The notes beneath the pieces were generated by a model. That model saw only the letters and a list, made by a program, of their open reading frames with translations. It did not search any database and was not told the DNA's origin. A stretch of 6,285 nucleotides of DNA, taken from assembly GCA_937910255.1 (NCBI GenBank), contig CALEOQ010000493.1, positions 1 to 6,285 on the forward strand, given 5' to 3'. The DNA is from an uncultured Caulobacteraceae bacterium (GTDB lineage: Bacteria > Pseudomonadota > Alphaproteobacteria > Caulobacterales > Caulobacteraceae). Positions 1 through 5,359 of this stretch are shown here, piece after piece. How positions within the stretch are numbered: position 1 is the stretch's first letter; every line of letters begins with the position of its first letter. Both the position numbers and the translations under genes were made by a program.

Positions 1-623
1 AGGACCGCCACCAGCAGCGTGCCGATCCCCGAAAAGCCGTGCAGCGCCCGGTGCAGGGCGACCACCCCTGCCGGCGTGGAGCTGCGGGTGCGCAGGATCA
101 GCGCGAAGGCCACGAGCGCGCCGATCCAGACGGCCCCAGCCCAGCTGTGAAGGATGTCGGAGACAAGGTGGATGACCCCGCCTGGGCCCTCCGTCGCCGC
201 GCCATGACCCATCCAGGCGAAGGTCGCGGCCGCGACCGTCCCAAGGGCGGCTGCGATGATCCAACTCGTGCGCGTTGGCTTCAACGACATGACCAGGATC
301 GTCGCCAGGGTGGCGACGCCCGCCCTGAGGATCCCCGCCTTGCCGAGGTCCATGCTCGTCATCACGGCGCTGAGCGCCTCTGGTTTGAGCCCCTCCGCCA
401 TCGATCCGGCCAGCACGCCGGCCTGGGCGGCGATCCAGAGCAGCGTCGCGAGCGCCAGCAGCGCGCCCCCGCTCGCCAGGAGCCTGCGGGCCCATGGCGC
501 CTCTGCGGCCGAGCCGGGGCCCATGGAGGGGAGGGCATAGATGAAGAAGAGCGATGATCCCATGAGGACCATCGCTCCTGCATACTGCATCAGCCTAAGG
601 GCGATGACCGCCGGCTCGAGCAC
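1..623 (-). CDS. copD: Copper resistance protein CopD, 3' end off the window
   Basis: This is an inner-membrane copper transport/resistance protein that in known systems works with periplasmic CopC to move copper across the cytoplasmic membrane. The frame was read by hand on the minus strand and is open from a GTG at 623 to the left edge (207 codons), so the gene is partial. The start follows the copC stop by one base (TGA-C-GTG), which indicates tight translational coupling. The product is strongly hydrophobic: a first helix near residues 8-31 (LRLMQYAGAMVLMGSSLFF), others around 49-70, 98-113 and 121-137, then one around 159-177. The conserved CopD signature is visible as GHGAATEGPGG followed by HLVSDILHSWAGAVWIGAL (about residues 139-170), with histidines typical of the family. 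The start could instead be the ATG 11 codons in, but the helix begins before it. Family assignment is confident; the C-terminal part is not visible. Confidence 0.88.
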   Translation of the reverse strand, partial: MLEPAVIALRLMQYAGAMVLMGSSLFFIYALPSMGPGSAAEAPWARRLLASGGALLALATLLWIAAQAGVLAGSMAEGLKPEALSAVMTSMDLGKAGILRAGVATLATILVMSLKPTRTSWIIAAALGTVAAATFAWMGHGAATEGPGGVIHLVSDILHSWAGAVWIGALVAFALILRTRSSTPAGVVALHRALHGFSGIGTLLVAV

Positions 624-624
624 G

Positions 625-999
625 TCAGCCGACCTTGAAGGTCACTTCACCGTTCATCTTGTGGCCGTCGGCCGAGGCCGCGGACCACACGATCTTGTAC
701 GCCCCCTTCGTCAGCGCGCTCTGGGGTGTGCCGGAAATGCTCTTGCCGTCCTTGGAGACGGTCGTCTTCACCGGCACCTTCATGCCGCCATGTTCTGGCA
801 TGGTGAGCTCGAACTTGGAGAAGGCCGGCACAAGCTTTTCGTTGAAGGTGAGCGTGATCGTCTTCGGCGCGGCCGCCAGGGTGGCGTTGTCGGCGGGCGT
901 CGAACTGACCAGATGGGCGTGGGCGAATGCTTGGGTGGCGACGAGCATGGCCCCGACGGCGATGGCGGCCATGATGGACGTACGAGCGCGATTGATCAT
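625..999 (-). CDS. copC: Periplasmic copper-binding protein CopC
   Basis: This 124-residue CopC/YobA-family protein binds Cu(II) in the periplasm and is thought to deliver it to CopD, encoded immediately downstream. Residues 1-26 form a Sec signal peptide (MINRAR, hydrophobic core, AFA cleavage motif). Cleavage would leave His27 as the new N-terminus, followed by AHLVSSTPAD. In CopC proteins this free N-terminal histidine forms a copper brace with a late Asp-x-His, and here that motif is D111-G-H113. The glutamate of TFNEKL (about residue 54) matches the acidic position conserved near the site. The methionine-rich Cu(I) loop of some relatives is reduced to MPEHGGM. The ATG at 999 was chosen because it directly begins the signal peptide and is preceded by AGGGAAG about 6 bases upstream. 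A longer frame to 1089 would put 30 hydrophilic residues before the signal peptide and is unlikely. Confidence 0.93.
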   Translation of the reverse strand: MINRARTSIMAAIAVGAMLVATQAFAHAHLVSSTPADNATLAAAPKTITLTFNEKLVPAFSKFELTMPEHGGMKVPVKTTVSKDGKSISGTPQSALTKGAYKIVWSAASADGHKMNGEVTFKVG

Positions 1000-1167
1000 T
1001 GGTCTTCCCTGAGATGACTGTCTCTTTGAAGCATACGCACCGCCCCGCATGCGCCCCTCATATCGGCCGTCGGAGGCCGCGGCACACATCAGCTCGTGAA
1101 TCTTACGTTGTCCGGCTTAGGACTTCGGGCCTGAGCCAGCAGGCGCTCATGGATTGGGTTTTCAGTT
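1000..1167. promoter_or_regulatory. Divergent intergenic region between copC and the hydrolase gene
   Basis: These 168 bases separate the starts of copC (minus) and the alpha/beta hydrolase (plus), so the copCD promoter should lie here. A copC ribosome-binding site (AGGGAAG on the minus strand) is visible next to 1000. I found no convincing -35/-10 pair and no clear copper-regulator palindrome. A short inverted repeat, GTCC-N6-GGAC, lies around 1109-1122 but is too weak to call an operator. Confidence 0.35.
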
Positions 1168-1994
1168 TTGACGGATACATTCACCTATGGCGGCGCTGAT
1201 GGGTGGCCGCTCTTCTGCGCTAAGATCGAGGCCTCCGGCGCAATGAGCCGCAGTTCCGAGCTGCCTGTCGTCTTGCTGCACGGGGGAGGTCCGGATCACG
1301 AGAGCCTTCTACCGCTCGCCGGCCGCCTATCGCCTTGCCAGACGATATGGCTTCCGGACATCCGCGGCTATGGACGTTCGATCTGCCCAGACGCCTCGCG
1401 CCACACCTGGTCACAATACGCGAGCGATCTGGTCGCATTGTTGGACCAGATAGGCGTTGAGCGGGCGGTCATTGGGGGGGCGGGTCTCGGCGGCACCATC
1501 TCGATGCGCGCCGCGTTGGCGCATCCCGACCGGATCAGCGCATTGATCCTGATGAGCGTCGAAGACATTGAGGACGACGAGGCCAAGGCGGCCGAAGTCC
1601 GATTCATGGATGATTTCGCCGACCGCGTCCGGGCCCACGGAATCGAGGCGGGCTGGGCCCCGATCCTTCCCGACTTGGCGCCGTGATCGGGGCGATGGTG
1701 CGAGACGCCATCCCGAGGTCCAACGCCCCCAGCATCGCCGCGGCTGCGGCCATCGGGCACGATCGAGCGTTCAGGCAGATCGACGAGTTGGCGGCGATCG
1801 AGCCGCCGACGCTGATCTTCCCCGGCATGGATTATCGACATCCGGTCGCCGTAGCCGAACACCTCTCCAAGGTTCTGCCCCGCGGGAGGCTCGCGGCGCT
1901 CGGCGTGTCTGGTGAAGTCCGCACGGCGGAGGATTTTGCCGACGCCTTCGCGCCCGGGATCGGTGAGTTTCTCGTCTCCCTTCATGAGCGGTAG
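1168..1994 (+). pseudogene. Alpha/beta-hydrolase-fold protein, split by a frameshift and lacking catalytic Ser and His
   Basis: Two adjoining frames together read as one alpha/beta-hydrolase-fold protein of about 275 residues. The first (TTG at 1168 to TGA at 1684-1686, 172 aa) carries the fold's N-terminal half: VVLLHGGGPDH (34-44, oxyanion loop), LPDIRGYGRS (62-71) and the nucleophile elbow GGAGLGG (103-109). The second (GTG at 1683 to 1994, 103 aa) supplies the rest, with the strand PPTLIFPGMD holding a plausible triad acid. The halves are in different frames (-1) and overlap as GTGA; the join LPDLAP/VIGAMVRDAIPR looks continuous. No Shine-Dalgarno motif precedes either start. The elbow has Gly106 (GGT, 1483-1485) where GxSxG hydrolases have serine, and no histidine follows near the C-terminus where the triad His is expected. 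It could be a pseudogene, a sequencing or assembly indel in a non-catalytic family, or a translationally coupled pair. Substrate cannot be inferred. Confidence 0.7.
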
Positions 1995-2244
1995 GCGCAG
2001 CGTTAAAGCTCGGGTGCAGCGCGCCTTCTGATGATGTCGCTTCCGGACTCCTCGGGCGTTTTCCGCCATGCTCAACCGCAGCAGCCCACGAGGGCCAACG
2101 TTAGACGACCGGACCTAGCGCAGCCCGTCCTACAGGCATATCATATTGAAAAGTCGAGTGAATTTCCGATAAGATACATTAGGCGCGAAACGGATGTAGC
2201 CGCCATTTAGGGATGTCACCGGCGTGATGGCGCCCTCCTTCGTA
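1995..2244. other. Non-coding stretch between convergent hydrolase and response-regulator genes
   Basis: This is 250 bases between the convergent ends of the hydrolase (plus) and the response regulator (minus). No credible coding frame is visible. From about 2135 the base composition becomes AT-richer than the surroundings, and a promoter-like pair occurs there (listed separately). The 9-mer ATTAGGCGC occurs at 2178-2186 and again at 2244-2252, overlapping the response-regulator stop; this may be chance. No hairpin with a T-run terminator was found on either strand. Confidence 0.5.
2146..2175 (+). promoter_or_regulatory. Possible sigma70-type promoter without an obvious gene
   Basis: TTGAAA (2146-2151, 5 of 6 to the -35 consensus) is followed after 18 bases by TAAGAT (2170-2175, 4 of 6 to the -10 consensus), in a locally AT-rich patch. 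Reading rightward there is no gene on the plus strand for more than 900 bases, so a transcript would run antisense into the response-regulator gene. It may be a small-RNA or antisense promoter, or a chance match in AT-rich DNA. Confidence 0.22.
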
Positions 2245-2616
2245 TTAGGCGCCCGCTTGCTGACAGACCCGTAGGCAAGCCGCAGCTAGCTGCGCTGGCA
2301 TGATGGGCTTGGTGACCACGGGAAATTGCGACTGCTCGTTCAGCATGTCCGAATTCGCGGTCACGAACACCACAGGTATGTCAGCCATCTCCGCCAGGAT
2401 GGCGTCGACCGCCTCAAGGCCGGTGCCATCGACGATTCGCAGGTCCGCGGTGATCAGATCGGGGCGATGGTCTTTCGCGCACTGCAGAGCCTGACGCGGC
2501 GATATCGCCCAATCGAAGCTCTCGAAACCTTGCTCACTGAGGAGAGCTTCGATCTCAATTGAGATCAGAGCCTCGTCCTCGATGATCAGTACATGACGTC
2601 CGAGCGCCCAGCCCAC
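2245..2616 (-). CDS. Single-domain (CheY-like) response regulator
   Basis: The protein is a stand-alone receiver domain with no output domain, expected to be phosphorylated on aspartate by a histidine kinase and to act in the cytoplasm by protein-protein contact or as a phosphate shuttle. With the start used here (123 aa) the receiver occupies nearly the whole chain. It shows the acidic pocket E13-D14-E15 in HVLIIEDE, phospho-acceptor Asp58 in DLITADLRI, switch Thr86 in VVFVTAN and Lys103 in VVTKP, so all key residues are present. I chose GTG at 2616 because AAGGGG lies 9 bases upstream and the domain starts within seven codons. The frame stays open to another GTG at 2679, which would add 21 residues with no clear ribosome-binding site. 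A TACAAT -10-like hexamer at 2672-2667 would place transcription start near 2659, which also favours the shorter form. No kinase is next to it, so its partner is unknown. Confidence 0.82.
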   Translation of the reverse strand: MGWALGRHVLIIEDEALISIEIEALLSEQGFESFDWAISPRQALQCAKDHRPDLITADLRIVDGTGLEAVDAILAEMADIPVVFVTANSDMLNEQSQFPVVTKPIMPAQLAAACLRVCQQAGA

Positions 2617-2743
2617 GGCGTGATACCCCTTGGCGCCTTTCAGCTTGCGCTTAGAAGAATGAATCAATTGTAGAATCACTGCCAGCGACTTCGCGGCCAG
2701 CGATCAATGGACGCGGAGCTACGCATCAGATGCCTTGTTCCCA

Positions 2744-2774
2744 GCCTTGGGAAAGGCCCTAGGCACGACTGCCT
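2744..2774 (-). terminator. Tandem short hairpins just after the small XRE gene
   Basis: Two perfect 5-bp stems with four-base loops lie back to back: GCCTT-GGGA-AAGGC (2744-2757) and AGGCA-CGAC-TGCCT (2761-2774). On the minus strand they begin at the stop codon of the small XRE gene. The position suits a transcript 3' end or processing structure between that gene and the response regulator, but there is no T-run, so intrinsic termination is doubtful. Confidence 0.25.
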
Positions 2775-3004
2775 CACTGGTCCGACTGCGGCAAATCTTC
2801 CACGGTCAAGAAATCGGCCGGTTTTAGACCCATAGCATCCGCGAGCCGCGCCAGAATGGCGACCGTCGGACTGCTGGTCCCACGCTCGATCCGCCCCAAG
2901 TGCCGCATGGCCAGGCCAGCCTCACCGGCAAGGTCCTCCTGGGTCAACTTGCGCGCCAACCTGAGACGCCGCACGTTGCGCCCGACGACCCTATTCCAAT
3001 CCAT
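2774..3004 (-). CDS. Small XRE-family helix-turn-helix regulator
   Basis: This 76-residue DNA-binding protein consists almost entirely of one Cro/C1-type (HTH_3) domain, about residues 6-64. Visible features are the first helix VGRNVRRLRLARKLTQEDLA, recognition segment EAGLAMRHLGRIERGTSSPTV and closing helices LARLADAMGLKPADFL. It most likely binds an operator as a dimer, probably as a repressor. The ATG at 3004 is close to the domain start; no strong Shine-Dalgarno motif is seen upstream. It is transcribed divergently from a second XRE gene starting at 3101, and the 96-bp gap holds a perfect 16-bp palindrome (3039-3054) that either protein could use. No toxin gene is adjacent, so it does not look like a simple HigA-type antitoxin. 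The C-terminus ends a few residues after the HTH fold (VEDLPQSDQ). Family is certain; target genes are unknown. Confidence 0.85.
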   Translation of the reverse strand: MDWNRVVGRNVRRLRLARKLTQEDLAGEAGLAMRHLGRIERGTSSPTVAILARLADAMGLKPADFLTVEDLPQSDQ

Positions 3005-3038
3005 GCACGATGGATTTAACGGTGCGTCGACAACTTCC

Positions 3039-3054
3039 AGGACATATATGTCCT
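3039..3054. promoter_or_regulatory. Perfect 16-bp palindrome, candidate operator between divergent XRE genes
   Basis: AGGACATATATGTCCT equals its own reverse complement over all 16 bases, centred between 3046 and 3047. It sits in the 96-bp gap between the divergent XRE starts at 3004 (minus) and 3101 (plus), 35 and 46 bases from each start codon, where an autoregulatory operator would overlap both promoters. Its TATAT core could also serve as a -10 region. Binding by either neighbour is inference. Confidence 0.6.
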
Positions 3055-3100
3055 ATTGGTGGGATGGCGGTTGGATTTGGCCCCGGAGGAGAGGTTTCAC

Positions 3101-3538
3101 ATGGACTCGGAGCCAGCTCAGGTCGATATCCACGTCGGCAATCGCCTTCGGCTGAGGCGTCGGCAGCTCGGCATGAGCCAGGAACGCTTGGCCTGTGGTC
3201 TTGGCCTGACCTTCCAGCAAGTCCAAAAATACGAACGTGGGGCAAACCGCATCAGCGCTTCAAAACTCTATGAGGCCGCCCGATGTCTGGAGGTGCCGGT
3301 CAGTCATTTCTTCGAAGGTCTGACGGATCCGGCGACGCCCGATGGCGACACCTACGCAAAGACCTGGAGCGGAGTGGTCGAGGAGCTTCTCGCGGAACCC
3401 AACGGCAAGGCGCTGGCCGAGGCCTTCCTGAGCATCCGAAGGCGAAGCGTCCGAAAGGGTCTCGCCGACCTGGCCCGGGAGATCGCCGCCAATGATGACC
3501 CGTCGCCCAATCCCAAGGGCCGGTCAAAGCCCGAGTGA
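3101..3538 (+). CDS. XRE-family transcriptional regulator, alphaproteobacterial FQQVQKYERGANR type
   Basis: This 145-residue regulator has an N-terminal Cro/C1-type HTH at about residues 9-68 (VDIHVGNRLRLRRRQLGMSQERLA, then LTFQQVQKYERGANRISASKLYEAAR). The TFQQVQKYERGANR recognition region is shared by a large family of alphaproteobacterial regulators. The second half is an uncharacterised charged, helical tail (AEAFLSIRRRSVRKGLADLAREIAAND), perhaps for dimerisation or ligand response. The ATG at 3101 was chosen because GGAGGAGAGG ends 6 bases upstream; the frame could extend to 3056, but that would run through this ribosome-binding site almost to the palindrome. It is divergent from the small XRE gene. 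A small membrane-protein frame starts 4 bases after its stop, suggesting a two-gene operon. Regulation probably involves the palindrome at 3039-3054. Targets are unknown. Confidence 0.88.
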   Translation: MDSEPAQVDIHVGNRLRLRRRQLGMSQERLACGLGLTFQQVQKYERGANRISASKLYEAARCLEVPVSHFFEGLTDPATPDGDTYAKTWSGVVEELLAEPNGKALAEAFLSIRRRSVRKGLADLAREIAANDDPSPNPKGRSKPE

Positions 3539-3542
3539 GCAA

Positions 3543-3716
3543 GTGAAGTTTCCTCGCAGAGACCTGCTCTTAGCGACGCCCCTGGCTGGCCTGGGTGGCG
3601 TGATGACCTGCGTCCTGGCGGACGCGGCTGACGCATGGATGGCGTTTTGGGCGGTGAGTTCGGGCTTGGCGATCGCCGCCTACCTGGTGATCGAGCGCTA
3701 CCGACCGCGTGCGTAA
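3543..3716 (+). CDS. Small two-helix membrane protein, unknown function
   Basis: The frame encodes 57 residues from GTG at 3543 and contains two hydrophobic stretches: LLLATPLAGLGGVMTCVLA (about residues 9-27) and AWMAFWAVSSGLAIAAYLVI (about 31-50). A basic start (KFPRR) and basic end (ERYRPRA) flank them, which predicts a small helical-hairpin inner-membrane protein. It starts 4 bases after the XRE stop and would be co-transcribed. The frame is also open to an ATG at 3492, which would add 17 hydrophilic residues overlapping the XRE gene; neither start has a strong Shine-Dalgarno motif. Its last 19 bases overlap the 3' end of the convergent HEPN-like gene. I do not recognise a family. It could be spurious, but the hydrophobic pattern and spacing favour a real gene. 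Confidence 0.5.
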   Translation: MKFPRRDLLLATPLAGLGGVMTCVLADAADAWMAFWAVSSGLAIAAYLVIERYRPRA

Positions 3717-4384
3717 CGGGGCCGTGCCCGCGCTAACCGTCTGACTTTGCGATGTAAGATGCGGACGCCGCCTGGCATCCGGCTTTCGACATCGCGGTGA
3801 AGTGCCCTGATGGCGGTGACAACGTCGATCTCATCGAGGAGGGTCGGCCGCTGGCGCGAAAGTTCCATGAGTTCGTGTCGCGCATAGGCGCCGGAGGCCA
3901 CCTTCAGGAATCGCTCGATCCGGGCATCGTCGCCCGGCAGCCCGAGGAAGACCGCCTCTCGCCAGGCCTTGGTAAGGTCGTGCCGGACATGCTCCTCGTT
4001 CCAGCCGTCGCTCCGCCCCCGACTGAGGAGGTAGGCCTTGAGGATCAGCTCCAAGGCGTAGCAACAGCTCGCTATAGAGATCTCACCTTGGATATTTGCG
4101 CCAACCGCGGCCTCGGCAGAAACCAGGAAACCCGCGGCGTTCGCCAGAAATGTGCGCGCAAGCGATTGGGGCCCGTCCGTCGTGGCGTCCGAGGGCGCGT
4201 GGTCATAGTGTTCGCTGACCCAAGCGGCGAAGTCGCCGACCGCCTCGGCGGGGGTCCCGAATGGTCCTCGCGGGGGCATGTGGCATTCGTGCCAGAACCA
4301 TCCCCAACGCCCGCCAAACTGATCTTCGTTCCCAGACGTGGACTCGAGCACCTCGACGTCAAGGTCTTCGCACGTGATGTGCAC
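3698..4384 (-). CDS. HEPN-like domain protein, function unknown
   Basis: This is a 228-residue cytoplasmic protein without signal peptide or membrane helices. The N-terminal 75 residues form an unrecognised small domain rich in aromatic residues (GGRWGWFWHECHMPPRGPFGTPAEAVGDFAAW). The middle resembles a HEPN helical bundle: SCCYALELILKAYLLSRG (about 106-123) followed by a VRHDLTKAW segment (about 133-141). This is the ALELxLKAxL...HDL pattern of HEPN proteins. A classical R-x4-6-H ribonuclease motif is not obvious in the last helices (the nearest is SGAYARHELMELSR), so it may not be a nuclease. The tail is strongly basic (HRKVRRLARARPRYARGR). GTG at 4384 was chosen because AGGAG (minus strand, 4395-4391) sits 6 bases upstream; a TTG at 4444 keeps the frame open but lies inside the promoter repeats. 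It sits 174 bases downstream of the Ymh-like gene on the same strand, with its own probable promoter. HEPN assignment is moderate. Confidence 0.7.
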   Translation of the reverse strand: MHITCEDLDVEVLESTSGNEDQFGGRWGWFWHECHMPPRGPFGTPAEAVGDFAAWVSEHYDHAPSDATTDGPQSLARTFLANAAGFLVSAEAAVGANIQGEISIASCCYALELILKAYLLSRGRSDGWNEEHVRHDLTKAWREAVFLGLPGDDARIERFLKVASGAYARHELMELSRQRPTLLDEIDVVTAIRALHRDVESRMPGGVRILHRKVRRLARARPRYARGR

Positions 4385-4434
4385 GGTGAACTCCTGCGCG
4401 ATGGCGCCTGCAGGGAGCGTCGATCGCCGGGAGT

Positions 4435-4467
4435 CTATATTCAAACTATATCGACACTATATTCACC
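4435..4467. repeat. Three 11-bp tandem units (CTATAT...) in the HEPN-like gene promoter
   Basis: Three consecutive 11-base units start at 4435, 4446 and 4457: CTATATTCAAA, CTATATCGACA and CTATATTCACC. Six of the first positions are identical in all three, and units 1 and 3 share CTATATTCA. The 11-bp period places the same DNA face about once per helical turn. On the minus strand the units read GAATATAG / GATATAG and contain -10-like TATAGT, 50-80 bases upstream of the GTG at 4384. This looks like an operator array overlapping the promoter of the HEPN-like gene. The binding protein is unknown. Confidence 0.6.
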
Positions 4468-4558
4468 GTCTGAGCGGTAGCCCTCCACCCAAGAGGTCAT
4501 CGCCAGCTCGCCGCTGATCGTTCCCGGGAAGCCGAGATCGCGCGGCCCCTCCTGGGCT

Positions 4559-5359
4559 TTAGGCGCGCGGCGGCATCACCGCCGCGTCCAGCCGGCGATG
4601 GATCAGCGACACCAGCGAGAGCAGGTCCTCGGCGTCTTCGAGGCTCATGTCCCACCGGATCCTCGCCTCGTGCGCGGTAGGATTGCGGAACATGCCGAAG
4701 GTCCCGATCACGAGATTGGCGAAGCCTCGCTGTTCGTCCTGCTCGCTCTTGGTGCGGCGAGGATTGATGGCCAGCATTGGCGCGTCGCCGCCGAGGGCGC
4801 GGTTGATCAGGGTGGCGCCGTCGTCCGTCAACCCCGTCCGGGCGCGCAACTTGTCGCCGACGCTCTTCACCGCCTCCAGGACGGCGTGGAAGTAGTTCTC
4901 GGCGAGCCATTCGGGGCGGCAAAACGCCAGGACGTCCGGATGGACGTTCCGCCGGAGGAGATCAGCCTTGAGATTTCGCGCCCGTTTCTCCGCTTCGGAA
5001 ATGGTCGCCGCTGCCGTGGCCGTGGACAGCGTACCGGCCGCGTTCACCTCGAGGGCCATGAAAGCGAGGGCCTCGTTGAGGCGCTGGCGAAGGGGCTCGT
5101 AACCGTCCCGTTTGCCGAGCCAGCGGGCCGGGGCCATGGCGCGACGTATGAATTCCAGGATGCCGGTGCGCTTCTGGCGGCGATTCTGGTCTGCCGCGAA
5201 GGCCGCAAGGAGGCGATGTCGCTTCGTGGCGGTCGGGTCGGAATCCGCCATCTTCAGGGTGTTGAGGAGGTGGCCGATCTCGCTCCCGCTGAGGCCGATG
5301 GTCGTGTCCCCCAGTGCGGCGGCGATCCCCTCAACCTCGATCTGTGAGAATACGGCCAT
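4559..5359 (-). CDS. Ymh/TIGR02391-family protein with HEPN R-x4-H ribonuclease motif
   Basis: This 266-residue soluble protein has a C-terminal half (about 140-260) that matches the Ymh/TIGR02391 (Hypoth_Ymh) pattern: ENYFHAVLEAVKSVGDKLR, TGLTDDGATLINRAL, PMLAINPRRTKSEQDEQRGF and FRNPTAHEARIRW. RNPTAH (R225 to H230) fits the R-x4-H catalytic motif of HEPN-fold RNases, to which this family has been related, so RNA cleavage in a defence or toxin role is a reasonable inference. The N-terminal half (IEVEGIAAALGDTTIGLSGSEIGHLLNTL, then a charged helical region) resembles a start often seen in this family and may sense or regulate. ATG at 5359 was chosen: it is preceded by an AAGGGGAGGGG purine run, although the spacing is short; a TTG at 5395 keeps the frame open. 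The gene overlaps the 3' end of the upstream QatD-like gene by 29 bases, so the two are probably co-transcribed and coupled. Confidence 0.85.
   Translation of the reverse strand: MAVFSQIEVEGIAAALGDTTIGLSGSEIGHLLNTLKMADSDPTATKRHRLLAAFAADQNRRQKRTGILEFIRRAMAPARWLGKRDGYEPLRQRLNEALAFMALEVNAAGTLSTATAAATISEAEKRARNLKADLLRRNVHPDVLAFCRPEWLAENYFHAVLEAVKSVGDKLRARTGLTDDGATLINRALGGDAPMLAINPRRTKSEQDEQRGFANLVIGTFGMFRNPTAHEARIRWDMSLEDAEDLLSLVSLIHRRLDAAVMPPRA

Noticed and set aside
39..557. Long plus-strand frame across the left end
   Set aside because: Its composition (runs of Arg, Pro, Gly) is typical of the antisense of a GC-rich gene; the minus-strand copD frame is continuous and shows CopD motifs.
1474..1480. 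Run of seven G's as the cause of the hydrolase frameshift
   Set aside because: The reading frame stays coherent with the fold for another 200 bases after the run, so the shift must be near 1683.
1368..2075. Long minus-strand frame opposite the hydrolase
   Set aside because: It has no recognisable motif and covers both hydrolase halves in antisense; the plus-strand frames carry clear alpha/beta-hydrolase signatures.
2660..2740. EcfG-type (GGAAC...CGT) or sigma54-type (TGGCA...) promoter upstream of the response regulator
   Set aside because: The spacing in the EcfG-like match is about 13 rather than 16-17 bases, and the sigma54-like match lacks the TTGC element.
3797..4480. 227-codon plus-strand frame opposite the HEPN-like gene
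   Set aside because: It shows no domain pattern, while the minus strand has a ribosome-binding site and a HEPN-like motif set.
4598..5347. 249-codon plus-strand frame opposite the Ymh-like gene
   Set aside because: It is the antisense shadow of a gene with conserved TIGR02391 motifs and a HEPN RNPTAH site.
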